This document shows, one piece after another, positions 7,543 through 15,691 of a stretch of DNA of 18,332 bases. The stretch covers positions 1-18,332 of the forward strand of contig CAYXJR010000082.1 of the NCBI GenBank assembly GCA_964465145.1, in the 5' to 3' direction. Position numbers and translations under genes: made by a program. How positions within the stretch are numbered: the first letter of the stretch is position 1; the number at the start of each line of letters is the position of its first letter. A model generated the notes under the pieces. The model was given only the letters and a program-made list of their open reading frames with translations. It was not told the origin of the DNA and searched no databases. Origin of the DNA: JAUVKA01 sp964465145 (lineage in GTDB: Bacteria; Bacteroidota; Bacteroidia; Bacteroidales; UBA12481).

Positions 7543-9981
7543 ATGAATCTATCTTTAAAAAGAATAACAGGCACTTTCCTGGCCGCTGTTATTATCACTG
7601 GTTGTACAACAACAACTACATGGGAAAGCGACTCCCTAAGTTTAGGGGTAAATGCTGAAGGATACATAGTATCCCTTATCGATAAAACCAGCGGCAGGGA
7701 ATACTTCCCAGACCGGGAACAGGCTCCCCTGATGCAAATCCGGGAGAATTCAGACTTTCTTTACCCTGAATCAATCCGTACCGACCTCCAAACTGGTAAC
7801 TACCTTCTTGATTTTTCCAATTCTGAAATTCAGGCCAGAATAAAGGTGGAAGAGAAGGGTACCCATATCCGAATGGAGTTGATTGAAATAACAGGATCCC
7901 CGGACATAGAACTTGTTGTCTGGGGGCCCTACCCTACGATTATTTCTCAAACAGTTGGGGAAACTGTTGGGGTAGTGCGTGATTCAAATTTCGCCATAGG
8001 TATCCAGGCCCTGAACCTTAAAACCCTTGGCGGATTTCCTTACGAAGAGAGTGATATAGACCGGGCTTATGATATTTTTGAAACCAACGACATTGTTTAT
8101 ATAGCAGATTCACTAAAGGTATTATACCGGGGCCATACAGCTGAAAAGAAGGACTATGGTAGTGTATTGCAAGCCTACTGCCGCGACAGGAGTAAGGAAC
8201 GTATTATCTCAAACTGGAGTCATGAGTACTATGTGGCACCCGCTTTTGAAGATGGCGGAGTCACCGGAACTGCGATTGCTTTGTTTGCCTGCCCGGCAAA
8301 TGAAGCGCTGAACAACATTGGTAAAATAGAGCTGGCCGAAAACCTTCCCCATCCTATACTCGATGGAGAGTGGGGTAAAACTGTTTCCACCGCAACAGCT
8401 TCCTATCTCATTATGAATTTTGGAGAAGAAACACTCGACAAAGCCATCGAACTTACAAAAAAAGCCGGACTGAAATATCTTTACCATGGAGGGCCATTTT
8501 TGAACTGGGGCCATTTCGACCTTAATAGACAGGAATTCCCCGATAATTGGCAAAGCCTTAAACGCTGTGTTGATAGGGCCAATGAGCAAAATATCCGTCT
8601 TGGCTTACATACCCTGTCTAATTTCATCACAACGAATGATCCCTACGTCAGCCCGATTCCCGATCCCCGACTGGCAATAGTCGGTTCGGCTGAACTGAAA
8701 CAGGATATCACAGCCATGCAGAAAGACATCCAAATTTCTGACTCAAAGTTTTTCAACCAGATGAAGAACAATACATTACATGCCGTTAGGATTGAAAATG
8801 AACTCATTAGGTATCGTACCGTTAGTGACACTGAACCCTGGACTCTTGTGGATTGTGAAAGGGGAGCATTCGGGACCTCAGCCTCTCTCCATTCACAACA
8901 AACCAAAGTGAGCAAACTGATGGACCATGGATATAAAACCTTCCTGACTAATAATGAATTATCAGAGGAGGTGGCCCTGAAAATTGCAGAGTTGTTTAAC
9001 CAAACGGGATTAAGGCAAATCTCTTTCGATGGTTTGGAAGGTAATTGGTCAACAGGTATGGGACAATACGGACGACAGCGCTTCACCCAGATCTGGTACG
9101 ATAATCTAAACTCTGAACTTCAGGGAAAGGTCATCACCGACGCTTCAAACCCCGGGCATTTTTTCTGGCATATGTACACCCGTATGAACTGGGGTGAACC
9201 CTGGTATGCCGGATTCCGGGAAAGCCAGACGCAGTACCGGCTCCTGAACCAGTCCTATTACCGCCGTAACCTTATGCCCTGTATGCTTGGCTGGTTCCGG
9301 ATGACACCAGAGATCAGTATGGAAGATATAGAATGGCTCCTTGCCCGCGCTGCCGGATTTGATGCAGGTTTTGCCCTGGTTACCAGCCCCGCTATAGTGG
9401 AACAACATGGAATGGGAGAACAGGTTTTAGCCCGGATAAAGCTTTGGGAGACAGCCAGGCTTTCAGGAGCTTTCCCTCAAGACATTAAGAAAGAGATGGA
9501 GGATATTAACAATGAATATCACCTCGAACCAGACGGTCCCAATGCATGGAACCTATATACGGCTTCACTTGTTAAAGGCGAGTATAAAAATGTTGAAAAA
9601 CAACCGGGAGAACCAAGAATAACCACCCTCGATCTGAAAAACCCCCACCCCGAGCAGCCAGTTCAATTTGTACTGACAGCAGGAAAAGAGAGCAGTGTAA
9701 CGAATATAACTCTTGATATTGATGGTTTTAAAAAAGTTCTGATCCCATTGGAAATACCTCCGTATCATCATCTTAAATATACAGGAGGAAGTTATATCAC
9801 CCTTTATGATCCTACCTGGCATGCAATATCCACAGCCAGGGTGATACAGAACCAGCTGATGCTTGAACAAGGTGATCACAAAATTCAATTTGAAGCCTCA
9901 TTCAGCGAGGGATCTGATGAAGCCAGCCTTCACATGGAATACCGTACACTCAGTCTGCCTGTTCGATTGGATATGAATTGA
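7543..9981 (+). CDS. Outer-membrane lipoprotein, probable TIM-barrel glycosidase of unknown family
   Basis: This 812-residue protein starts with a lipoprotein signal peptide (K6-R7, hydrophobic stretch, lipobox ITGC with Cys21). Residues ~30-260 look like a beta-sandwich, ~265-640 like a (beta/alpha)8 barrel and ~690-812 like a C-terminal beta domain. This order is usual in retaining glycosidases of the GH27/GH36/GH31 type. Acidic residues on probable barrel strands include D274 (DGEWGKT), H315-G-G and the pair D496/E499 in SFDGLEG, but I cannot assign catalytic roles or a CAZy family. Residues ~395-460 hold an insert with an RG-x-x-GT-x4-H motif (R440 to H450), unusual for a glycosidase. It lies 46 bp after the giant adhesin gene and 61 bp before the URO-D-like gene. 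Substrate unknown; the nearby uronate genes hint at a uronate-containing glycan. Confidence 0.6.
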   Translation: MNLSLKRITGTFLAAVIITGCTTTTTWESDSLSLGVNAEGYIVSLIDKTSGREYFPDREQAPLMQIRENSDFLYPESIRTDLQTGNYLLDFSNSEIQARIKVEEKGTHIRMELIEITGSPDIELVVWGPYPTIISQTVGETVGVVRDSNFAIGIQALNLKTLGGFPYEESDIDRAYDIFETNDIVYIADSLKVLYRGHTAEKKDYGSVLQAYCRDRSKERIISNWSHEYYVAPAFEDGGVTGTAIALFACPANEALNNIGKIELAENLPHPILDGEWGKTVSTATASYLIMNFGEETLDKAIELTKKAGLKYLYHGGPFLNWGHFDLNRQEFPDNWQSLKRCVDRANEQNIRLGLHTLSNFITTNDPYVSPIPDPRLAIVGSAELKQDITAMQKDIQISDSKFFNQMKNNTLHAVRIENELIRYRTVSDTEPWTLVDCERGAFGTSASLHSQQTKVSKLMDHGYKTFLTNNELSEEVALKIAELFNQTGLRQISFDGLEGNWSTGMGQYGRQRFTQIWYDNLNSELQGKVITDASNPGHFFWHMYTRMNWGEPWYAGFRESQTQYRLLNQSYYRRNLMPCMLGWFRMTPEISMEDIEWLLARAAGFDAGFALVTSPAIVEQHGMGEQVLARIKLWETARLSGAFPQDIKKEMEDINNEYHLEPDGPNAWNLYTASLVKGEYKNVEKQPGEPRITTLDLKNPHPEQPVQFVLTAGKESSVTNITLDIDGFKKVLIPLEIPPYHHLKYTGGSYITLYDPTWHAISTARVIQNQLMLEQGDHKIQFEASFSEGSDEASLHMEYRTLSLPVRLDMN

Positions 9982-10042
9982 AAATGGAAATTATTAAATA
10001 TTTTTTCGGATAATCTAATAACAGAGTTAAATACTTTATGCC

Positions 10043-11083
10043 GTGACCAATAAACACTGGGAAATTCTTGAAAAACTTGTCAGGGGTGAGAAGACTGAAG
10101 AAATTCCAGTAGGTTTCATTATTGATAGTCCCTGGCTCCCATACTGGGCAGGGATGAAGATCATTGATTATTTCACCAGCGAGGAAAAGTGGTTCGAGGC
10201 TCACCTCAAAGCTGCCCGTACTTTCCCCGATGCCATTTTTATACCCGGGTTCTGGTCGGAATTCGGGATGTGCACTGAGCCATCAGCATTCGGGGCCCGC
10301 TGCGTATTCCCGGAGAATGAATTTCCCCATGCCCATAAACTCCTGGCCGACATTAAACAGGTGAATGATTTAACCATCCCCAATCCTAAAACTGACGGCC
10401 TGCTTCCCTTCATGCTAAAACGGCTTGAACACAAACGAAAAGACATGGAGGATAAGGGACATTTCACCCGATTCTCCATCTCAAGGGGGCCCTTGAATAT
10501 TGCTACCTATCTTATGGGAACCACAGAGTTTCTTCTGGCCATGATGATGGATCCTGAAAAAACCCACAAATTGATCCGGATCATCACCGATTTCCTGATC
10601 CAATGGCATGATCTGCAGAAAAAAACCCTGCCTGAAATTGATGGTATAATGATACTGGATGATATTATTGGCTTCATGAGCCGGGAGCAGTTTGAGGAAT
10701 TTGGCTTGCCCTATTTTAAAGAACTATATACCAGGCCAGTATCTGTAAAACTCCTCCACAACGATGCCCCATCAAAGGAATCAGCACCACTATTATCTGA
10801 AATGGGGGTCAATATTTTCAATATGGGAATAGATGTCAGCCTAAATGAAATAGCCAGGGCAACCAATAATCATGTCTGCCTTTTGGGAAATTTACCACCA
10901 AGGGATGTTTTGGCGGCAGGAACTGCAGATGAAATTGAATCGGCAACAAAAAAAATGATATCAGAGCTTGATTATCCCGGTAATGTTATTGCCTCCTGTG
11001 GCGGCGGAATGCCTCCTGGTGTAAGTACCGAAAACATAAATGCCTTTATTTATGCAGTATTGAGTTCAAATAATAAACCTTAA
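10043..11083 (+). CDS. Uroporphyrinogen decarboxylase superfamily protein (methyltransferase-like, not HemE)
   Basis: This 346-residue protein starts at GTG 10043; the ATG at 10038 is out of frame and hits a stop after two codons. The fold signature is that of the URO-D/MtaA/CmuA superfamily: GPLNIATYLMGT in the middle, DDIIGFMSREQFEEF, then LLGNLPP and a C-terminal SCGGGMPPGVSTENI. The N-terminal RQAGR-type arginine motif of true HemE is missing, so a role in haem synthesis is unlikely. MtaA/CmuA-type methyltransferases bind zinc through H-x-C plus a distant Cys. Here H239 and C319 sit at comparable places, but the middle ligand position is Asp241. No corrinoid protein or activase is adjacent. 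Members of this family often occur in carbohydrate-use loci with unknown function. It probably shares a transcript with the preceding lipoprotein and the following mscS-like gene (15-bp gap). Confidence 0.75.
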   Translation: MTNKHWEILEKLVRGEKTEEIPVGFIIDSPWLPYWAGMKIIDYFTSEEKWFEAHLKAARTFPDAIFIPGFWSEFGMCTEPSAFGARCVFPENEFPHAHKLLADIKQVNDLTIPNPKTDGLLPFMLKRLEHKRKDMEDKGHFTRFSISRGPLNIATYLMGTTEFLLAMMMDPEKTHKLIRIITDFLIQWHDLQKKTLPEIDGIMILDDIIGFMSREQFEEFGLPYFKELYTRPVSVKLLHNDAPSKESAPLLSEMGVNIFNMGIDVSLNEIARATNNHVCLLGNLPPRDVLAAGTADEIESATKKMISELDYPGNVIASCGGGMPPGVSTENINAFIYAVLSSNNKP

Positions 11084-11098
11084 ATTTTATAAACTGTC

Positions 11099-11908
11099 AT
11101 GGAAGATAAATTATTCTCATTCAAGGAATTATTATTGAGTTATGGGCCTAAATTAGTGGGAGCTATATTGGTCCTTATAGTTGGTTTATGGTTAATTAGC
11201 CTGATCAATAAACTGATTAAACGAGTAATGGATAAGCGCGAAGTGGACCCAACCCTTAAACCGTTTATACGCTCACTGATCTCCGCAACCCTAAAAGTCC
11301 TGCTGGCAATATCAGTAATCAGCATGCTCGGGGTTCAAATGACTTCTTTCATAGCTATTTTAGGAGCTGCCGGCCTTGGCATTGGCATGGCACTTTCAGG
11401 CACATTGCAGAACTTTGCGGGCGGTGTAATTATCCTATTAATCAAACCATTCAAGGTCGGCGACTTCATCGAAGCACAAGGGTATAAAGGTCTTGTGAGT
11501 GAAATACAGATTTTTAATACCATTCTTAAATCTCCCGATAACCGGACAATAATTATTCCCAATGGAGGACTCTCAACTGGATCGATGATCAATTACACCA
11601 CAGAACCAACCAGGCGTGTCGACTGGACTTTTGGTATAGCTTATGGGGATAATATTGCTAAAGCCAAATCAGTTATATCGAAACTTATTGAACAGAATCA
11701 GCTTATACTTAAAGATCCTGCACCTTTTGTTCAGGTTTCCGAACTTGGCGACAGTTCAGTGAATATTACCGTTAGGGCCTGGGTGAAAACTGAAAATTAT
11801 TGGGATGTATTCTTCCCGATGAATGAAAACATTTACAACGATTTTAAATCTGCCGGTATTAATATTCCTTTCCCTCAGATGGATGTCCATGTTCATGAAT
11901 CAAAATAA
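11099..11908 (+). CDS. mscS: Small-conductance mechanosensitive channel (MscS family)
   Basis: The 269-residue protein is close to the ~286 aa of E. coli MscS. Predicted membrane segments are at ~18-37, ~60-82 and ~85-116. The third is the pore helix, with the Gly/Ala-rich AAGLGIGMALSGTLQNFAGG pattern (residues 90-109) typical of the family. The beta domain follows (VGDFIEAQGYKGLVSEI, residues 120-136; then IIIPNG, 151-156), and then the alpha/beta C-terminal vestibule domain. The family opens under membrane tension to release solutes on osmotic downshock. The ATG at 11099 lies 15 bp after the URO-D-like stop, so co-transcription is likely; a functional link to it is not evident. The 75 bp to the convergent ChaN-like gene hold no clear terminator. 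The symbol is family-level, since paralogues are common. Confidence 0.93.
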   Translation: MEDKLFSFKELLLSYGPKLVGAILVLIVGLWLISLINKLIKRVMDKREVDPTLKPFIRSLISATLKVLLAISVISMLGVQMTSFIAILGAAGLGIGMALSGTLQNFAGGVIILLIKPFKVGDFIEAQGYKGLVSEIQIFNTILKSPDNRTIIIPNGGLSTGSMINYTTEPTRRVDWTFGIAYGDNIAKAKSVISKLIEQNQLILKDPAPFVQVSELGDSSVNITVRAWVKTENYWDVFFPMNENIYNDFKSAGINIPFPQMDVHVHESK

Positions 11909-11983
11909 TGGCGTGAATAGTGAATCGTTACTTATAACTTACTTAAATCCTTGTAACTAAATACTTAGCCTTATCCTTAAGCC

Positions 11984-12850
11984 TTAGTATGTTTTCGTCA
12001 TATTCTCCGGCACAACCAGGATGTAATCACCCAGTCCCATATTTCCCTTTTCCAAATTATATATATCCTCTTGCGTAACCGTGGAAATCACCTGTATGTT
12101 AAGTCGAGGGAGATATTGGTTCATATACCACACAGTACCTTCATGATTATTGGAATGATAAGCTCCATTGAAGTGGATAATTTGTTTCCCGGTTAGGAAA
12201 TATTTATTGATAAAATGGGCCATGGTTGCATCCTTCACGGCCTGTGCCTTGGGTAGGTTTTCAGTAACATGCGCCGGCATTCCTTCCATTTCCAACATAG
12301 CTTTATAACAGGGAACTGTAGGATCGTATTCAATAGGTAAAGGGGTAATATAGGATTTACCTTCCAGGCTCAGAGAATCCAGAATTTCAAATCCCTTTTT
12401 GGAGACTATATTAGCATAGCGACGGGGGACATTTGCCGCAACAAATTGCAGACCATTTTCTTTTGCGAATTGCACTAATGGTTTGTAATCGGTCTTATAA
12501 TTTGGCCATAGCCGACACTCTGCTTCAAAGCGGGATTCCGGGATAATATCATTAAGATATTCATCCAGGATTAACTGGTTATCTGATTCAAACATCTCAG
12601 CCGAGAGAATAAGATCTTGTTTCTTATTTTCAAACAGGTCCTGGGTCAGTTCGAGCTGCAGCCAATGCGCTATCGGATTATTGTGCAACTCCCCAAAAAA
12701 CACAATGTCAGCTAGTTGAGAGTTTTTTAACATTTCTGAATAAATGACTGGTATACCTTCGCCAGTGTATAATTGGTAAGCTTTTTTATCCTGAGCCTGT
12801 AAACCTATTATGGGGAAAGCCAAGAAAATCAGAATTAATAATTTCTTCAT
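11984..12850 (-). CDS. ChaN/DUF399-family exported protein (haem-binding-like, Tiki superfamily)
   Basis: I take the start at ATG 12850, which gives 288 aa with a clean signal peptide (MKKLLILIFLAFPIIGLQAQ, cleavage near residue 20). The longer frame from 12925 would add 25 residues in front of it and overlap uxaC. Family hallmarks are FFGELHNNPIAH (51-62), SAEMFESDNQ (83-92), LWPNYKTDYKPL (114-125), AANVPRRYANIV (138-149) and a C-terminal HFNGAYHSNNHEG (226-238). ChaN of Campylobacter binds haem as a dimer, and the wider superfamily includes metalloprotease-like and esterase-like members. His56 and His62 are candidate ligands. There is no lipobox Cys, so it is probably periplasmic. It is the third gene after uxaE-uxaC, 43 bp downstream of uxaC, and probably in the same transcript. 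Its actual substrate is unknown. Confidence 0.8.
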   Translation of the reverse strand: MKKLLILIFLAFPIIGLQAQDKKAYQLYTGEGIPVIYSEMLKNSQLADIVFFGELHNNPIAHWLQLELTQDLFENKKQDLILSAEMFESDNQLILDEYLNDIIPESRFEAECRLWPNYKTDYKPLVQFAKENGLQFVAANVPRRYANIVSKKGFEILDSLSLEGKSYITPLPIEYDPTVPCYKAMLEMEGMPAHVTENLPKAQAVKDATMAHFINKYFLTGKQIIHFNGAYHSNNHEGTVWYMNQYLPRLNIQVISTVTQEDIYNLEKGNMGLGDYILVVPENMTKTY

Positions 12851-12893
12851 TATAATGTTTTTAAAATTAAGGGCGTAACATACAATAAAAGCT

Positions 12894-14300
12894 TCAATCA
12901 AAGAAACCAAAATAAGATCTGGCATTACGGTAACTGATATCTGATACCATCTCCCCTACCCATTTAGGGTCATTAGGAATCAATCCTCTTTCCATCTCAC
13001 CACCCAGGATGTTGCATAAAATTCGTCTGAAATATTCGTGGCGGGGATAAGAAAGGAAACTCCGCGAATCAGTCAGCATACCAATAAAGCGACTGAGCAA
13101 ACCCATAGATGAAAGAACATTGATTTGCTTTTCCATTCCTTCCTTTTGGTCGAGAAACCACCAGCCGGATCCAAATTGGATCTTTCCGGGAACAGAACCA
13201 TCCTGGAAATTACCGATCATGGTGGCAATCATGGCATTATCGCCAGGATTAAGGTTGTACAAAATGGTCTTTGCAAGCTGATCGTTTTTATCCAGCTTGT
13301 CAAGAAAACGTGACAATTCCCTGGCAGCTGGCTCATCACCCATAGAATCAAAACCCGTATCCGGGCCTACCATATTATACAGGCGTGTATTATTGCTTCT
13401 GAGGGCCCCGTAATGAAATTGCTGAACCCAGCCTTTGTTGTGATCCATCCTTGCAAGCTCCCATAATACATTAGAAACGATGGCCTTTCCATCTTTCTCA
13501 GAAACCGATTTACCGGAACGCAAAATATTAAAAATCTTCTCCAGCTTCTGAGTACCCGCCTCCATGGCTACAAAAGTTTCTATCCCGTGATCCGACAGGC
13601 GGCAGCCATGCTCGTGAAAATAATCATGCCGCAATTTCAAGGCTTCAAGAAGATCTGTATAGGTAGAAATCTCAATATCTGACACATCACCCAATTTTTC
13701 CAGATATTGATTATAGCTTATGGGATCCTGAATATTAATAGCCTTGTCGGGGCGAAATGTTGGCAGTACTTTGACAGGAAATTCCTCTTGGGCCAACTGT
13801 TTATGATGCCTCAGGTCATCAATTGGATCGTCTGTGGTGCACACAACCTCAACTCCCATTCGTGTGAGCAATCTCCTGCAGGAGAACTCCGGACTGCCAA
13901 GCATCTCATTGCATGAATCGAAAATTTTCCTTGCTGAATCAGGATTGAGATATTCACCAACACCAAAATAGCGCTGCAATTCAAGATGAGTCCAGTGAAA
14001 AAGTGGATTACGCAAGGTAGAGGGAACTGTATCCGCCCATTTCCGGAACTTGTCCCAGGGACTGGCATTACCCGTACAAAAGGACTCATCAATTCCATTC
14101 GTACGCATTGCCCTCCACTTATAGTGATCCCCTTCAAGCCATATTTCGGTTATATCACGAAATTGATGGTCTCTGGCAATCAAGGCTGGATTCAAATGGC
14201 AATGATAGTCTATAATAGGCTGATTTTCCGCGTACTGGTGATACAAGACCCTAGCGGCCTGGTTTTGCAGTATAAAATCATCATGAATAAAACCAGCCAT
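12894..14300 (-). CDS. uxaC: Glucuronate/galacturonate isomerase UxaC (EC 5.3.1.12)
   Basis: The 468-residue protein matches UxaC in length (E. coli ~470) and motifs: IIDYHCHLNP (29-38, metal-binding His33/His35), HYKWRAMR (60-67), WTHLELQRYFG (104-114), TTDDP (156-160), and QFHYGALRSNN followed by a D-x-G-x-D-S motif. It is a cytoplasmic amidohydrolase-fold enzyme that isomerises D-glucuronate to D-fructuronate and D-galacturonate to D-tagaturonate. The ATG at 14300 is 11 bp after the uxaE stop, so the two are almost certainly co-transcribed and functionally paired. Nothing is truncated. Confidence 0.97.
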   Translation of the reverse strand: MAGFIHDDFILQNQAARVLYHQYAENQPIIDYHCHLNPALIARDHQFRDITEIWLEGDHYKWRAMRTNGIDESFCTGNASPWDKFRKWADTVPSTLRNPLFHWTHLELQRYFGVGEYLNPDSARKIFDSCNEMLGSPEFSCRRLLTRMGVEVVCTTDDPIDDLRHHKQLAQEEFPVKVLPTFRPDKAINIQDPISYNQYLEKLGDVSDIEISTYTDLLEALKLRHDYFHEHGCRLSDHGIETFVAMEAGTQKLEKIFNILRSGKSVSEKDGKAIVSNVLWELARMDHNKGWVQQFHYGALRSNNTRLYNMVGPDTGFDSMGDEPAARELSRFLDKLDKNDQLAKTILYNLNPGDNAMIATMIGNFQDGSVPGKIQFGSGWWFLDQKEGMEKQINVLSSMGLLSRFIGMLTDSRSFLSYPRHEYFRRILCNILGGEMERGLIPNDPKWVGEMVSDISYRNARSYFGFFD

Positions 14301-14311
14301 AACTCAAGAAT

Positions 14312-15559
14312 TTAATTTGCAAATAATCTTTTTAAATGCCTTTCGAAAATATTTTCCTCCACCTGTAAGGCAATTATCTCACGGTTATCACTGAGGGCCT
14401 TTTTGAACTTCTCACCTTTCTCAGCTGCCAGCTTATAAGCTACATGCAGCAGCTGCCGCATATTCAGGTTATAGGAAGGATGATCCGGGATATGGCGGAT
14501 ACTATTGGCAAACCGCTCTCCAGTCCATCCATTGACCTCCTTGGGATCCGGCAAGGCACCAGTATCAATATTTATAACATCAGCGTATGGCCCGCACAAT
14601 TCTTCCTGGCGCCCATACGCATCTTCATAAATATTTTTAACCAATTGAAGGCTGTCTTGATCTCCAATAGCCAGACCAATCACTTCCTCAAGCCATGTAG
14701 TACCAGCCGTTTTCACATGAATCCCCATATCATGTTTCCTGATCAACTCACCCATTATCGGGTATATACTAAATTTATCAGACCCGCTGTGAATCGATAA
14801 CTTCAGGTTTTCTGGCAGGCCAAATTCCCTGATCGCAAATTTGATTACCAAAAGATCTTCTTCAAATTCCTTGCGAAATTCACCCACCTGGCCCATATAA
14901 TCAACCCCCTTATTAAACCTACCCGAAAATTTGGGTGCGATGGTCTGAATATTGATCCCCTCTCTGGCGATTAGGGCGAGAATAAAAAATAACTCCATTG
15001 ATGATTGTGGTTTTTCCACCTCATCCATAGATACCTCCGCAATGAAATTATCTTCACCTTTACGGTCACAAAGTTTCCTATATAGATTCCCGGCATTCTG
15101 GATGGCCAGCAAATATTGACTCAAAACCCGGTCAAGATCATCAGTCTTAATCTTAAAAGGATGATCCATATCAGGAATTAACAATTCTCCAGCATATTTA
15201 TTTAGATATTTACGAGCCTCATTAATATCAGTTTTTAAGGCAGGTTTGCCAATAAAACCGGCCACATCCAGAGTAAAGAAATCCGATGGTTCAATAAAGG
15301 GGGCAACTGATCCGGAATTGATATGGTCTGCATCAACATAATATGCCCCCAGGTAATCCAATGCTTTCACTGCATCATCCGCTTCCTTCCTTACATCCTC
15401 CGGTCCTGTGCCAATAATCTGATGTTCTCTGAATGATTTATTCCATACAGGTACAATGCTAACTCCCAGTTCTTTACTGCGAAGCAAAGCTTTTAACTGA
15501 GCCTTTCCCTCCATAGCAAATCTGTCGCCTAGGCCGAAGGAGTATTTTTCTAAAATCAT
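14312..15559 (-). CDS. uxaE: Tagaturonate/fructuronate 3-epimerase UxaE
   Basis: The 415-residue protein has the conserved blocks of the UxaE family, first defined in Thermotoga maritima hexuronate catabolism: YYVDADH (73-79), QTIAPKFSGRFNKGVDY (205-221), SIHSGSDKFSIY (255-266) and HVKTAGTTWLEE (281-292). The acidic and His residues in these blocks suit a TIM-barrel, metal-dependent epimerase. It interconverts D-fructuronate and D-tagaturonate, so the products of UxaC from both glucuronate and galacturonate can share one reductase branch. It is the first gene of the minus-strand operon and starts 26 bp from a perfect 14-bp palindrome, which probably controls it. It is somewhat shorter than the Thermotoga enzyme but all core blocks are present. 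Confidence 0.92.
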   Translation of the reverse strand: MILEKYSFGLGDRFAMEGKAQLKALLRSKELGVSIVPVWNKSFREHQIIGTGPEDVRKEADDAVKALDYLGAYYVDADHINSGSVAPFIEPSDFFTLDVAGFIGKPALKTDINEARKYLNKYAGELLIPDMDHPFKIKTDDLDRVLSQYLLAIQNAGNLYRKLCDRKGEDNFIAEVSMDEVEKPQSSMELFFILALIAREGINIQTIAPKFSGRFNKGVDYMGQVGEFRKEFEEDLLVIKFAIREFGLPENLKLSIHSGSDKFSIYPIMGELIRKHDMGIHVKTAGTTWLEEVIGLAIGDQDSLQLVKNIYEDAYGRQEELCGPYADVINIDTGALPDPKEVNGWTGERFANSIRHIPDHPSYNLNMRQLLHVAYKLAAEKGEKFKKALSDNREIIALQVEENIFERHLKRLFAN

Positions 15560-15585
15560 AATATTTCTTTATTCCATGATTTTAC

Positions 15586-15599
15586 CGTGTGCGCACACG
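15586..15599. promoter_or_regulatory. Putative LacI-family operator 1
   Basis: CGTGTGCGCACACG is a perfect 14-bp palindrome with the central CG step typical of LacI-family operators. It lies 26 bp upstream of the uxaE start, where binding would block the promoter or early transcription. An identical 14-bp core occurs 58 bp away, and I found no further copy in the window. Confidence 0.85.
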
Positions 15600-15642
15600 A
15601 AGTTGATGAAATTTTAACATCTTTCCAAGAATTAAGCATGCC

Positions 15643-15658
15643 TCGTGTGCGCACACGA
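15643..15658. promoter_or_regulatory. Putative LacI-family operator 2
   Basis: TCGTGTGCGCACACGA is a perfect 16-bp palindrome whose 14-bp core equals operator 1. It lies 33 bp upstream of the preferred GTG start of the divergent regulator, so it is well placed for autoregulation. Centre-to-centre distance from operator 1 is 58 bp, about 5.5 helical turns. That argues for separate control of two divergent promoters over a tight loop. Confidence 0.85.
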
Positions 15659-15691
15659 AATAACATTGCATATCTTTATAAAAAACAGTTA

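Noticed and set aside
8209..9888. Minus-strand open frames inside the lipoprotein gene
   Set aside because: The plus-strand frame has a signal peptide and coherent domains over its full length; the opposite frames show none.
10043..11083. Calling the URO-D protein hemE
   Set aside because: The N-terminal arginine motif of true uroporphyrinogen decarboxylase is missing and no haem-synthesis genes are nearby.
11909..11983. Terminator between the convergent mscS-like and ChaN-like genes
   Set aside because: Only short inverted pieces such as GTTAC/GTAAC with a long gap are seen, and there is no stable stem followed by a T-run.
12851..12925. Longer start for the ChaN-like protein at 12925
   Set aside because: It would overlap the uxaC 3' end and place 25 residues before a clean signal peptide that starts at ATG 12850.
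13707..14315. Plus-strand open frames within uxaC
   Set aside because: They are shadows of a full-length, motif-complete uxaC on the minus strand.
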